Assembly: GCA_958424475.1 (NCBI GenBank)
Contig: CATZTY010000091.1
Coordinates: forward strand, 1-5,297
Reading direction: 5' to 3'
DNA from: an uncultured Collinsella sp.
Lineage (GTDB): Bacteria > Actinomycetota > Coriobacteriia > Coriobacteriales > Coriobacteriaceae
Length of the DNA: 5,297 bases
The position numbers and the translations under genes were made by a program. Positions 4,932 to 5,297 of this stretch are shown here, piece after piece (position 1 is the stretch's first letter; each line of letters begins with the position of its first letter). The notes below the pieces were generated by a model that saw nothing but the letters and a program-made list of their open reading frames with translations, was not told where the DNA came from and searched no databases.

Positions 4932-5297
4932 ATGTACTGTCGACTTCTTCTCAAACTAATCCTAAGAGACAGGGCCGTATGGATTTGTACGCTCGTTCTC
5001 GCTGCAGCCTTCTCCATCCCCATTGCGTTCAATTCACCCATCTACGGACCCTTCTTCATGAAGCAGGGCATGCAGGGCTTCGTCGACGCATTCAATACGC
5101 GCGCGCCCCAGGCCAGCGGCACAGACCTATCGCCAGAGCAGCAAGATGACGCTGAGCTTGCAAGATACGCGAACGCCGCCCTCGCCGCTCAAACCGACGC
5201 CGCCTTTCTCGATTCTGCCGAGAGCTACTACGCGCTCATGGACGAAGGCTTCCAATCCGGGTCCATCGTGGGAGACCGAGAGACCAATGACGCGGAG
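4932..5297 (+). CDS. Membrane protein, 5' end only; possible second ABC-2-like permease
   Basis: The frame opens at ATG 4932, right after an in-frame TAA (4929-4931), and stays open to the window edge for 122 codons. AGG at 4920-4922 lies 9 bases before the ATG. The protein starts with a basic stretch (MYCRLLLKLILRDR), one membrane helix (about residues 15-33), and then a polar, Ala/Asp/Gln-rich part likely outside the membrane. This is the same order as at the start of each half of the 740-residue permease (basic amphipathic helix, first membrane helix, helical outside domain), although sequence identity is weak. Third codon positions are strongly C/G-rich, which supports real coding. I infer a second permease subunit of the same locus. 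An unrelated single-helix anchored protein is possible, since only the N-terminus is visible. Confidence 0.7.
   Translation, partial: MYCRLLLKLILRDRAVWICTLVLAAAFSIPIAFNSPIYGPFFMKQGMQGFVDAFNTRAPQASGTDLSPEQQDDAELARYANAALAAQTDAAFLDSAESYYALMDEGFQSGSIVGDRETNDAE

Noticed and set aside
4922..5149. 75-codon plus-strand frame from GTG 4922
   Set aside because: Basic, composition-biased product; the overlapping frame from ATG 4932 has a membrane helix, C/G-rich third positions and stays open to the edge.
1..5297. CRISPR array, tRNA, rRNA or intact insertion sequence
   Set aside because: No regularly spaced repeats, no tRNA-like cloverleaf and no transposase motifs noticed on either strand.

Overview
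The window looks like a piece of an accessory (transferred) region from a fairly GC-rich bacterium. A gut actinobacterium of the Coriobacteriia type is my best guess, from base composition and gene style only; no marker gene fixes the host. The core is a bacteriocin locus of lactococcin 972 type. It lies beside a small membrane-protein/repressor pair and abuts a broken phage-type integrase.

Left part, minus strand (1-1257): a four-helix DUF2975 membrane protein (745-1257) is followed 9 bases later by a small Cro/CI-type (XRE) regulator (484-735). This is the same arrangement as the Bacillus YoaS/YozG pair. Directly after the XRE stop codon, in the same reading frame, comes the catalytic domain of a tyrosine recombinase (483 to beyond the left edge). 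It has no N-terminal domain and no proper start, so it is a remnant, and position ~484 is probably a recombination junction. GC content falls there, from about 67% in the first 60 bases to about 53% in bases 601-660 (hand counts).

Divergent intergenic region (1258-1377): 120 bases separate the DUF2975 gene from the bacteriocin gene. They hold four short perfect inverted repeats, one overlapping a possible -10 box of the leftward operon. This is the likely control region for both directions.

Right part, plus strand (1378-4778): a secreted 121-residue bacteriocin-like precursor; a strong hairpin just after its stop; a 740-residue membrane protein made of two homologous six-helix ABC-2-like halves; and an ABC ATPase overlapping or nearly touching it. 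Peptide, large membrane protein and ATPase in this order is the known lactococcin 972 layout. The membrane protein and ATPase probably form a transporter for immunity or export, while the peptide itself carries a Sec signal.

Right end (4779-5297): a possible 46-codon gene with a CxxC motif, then the start of another membrane protein (from 4932, running off the edge). Its layout (basic N-terminus, one helix, long helical outside domain) resembles the start of each permease half, so the locus may encode a second permease.
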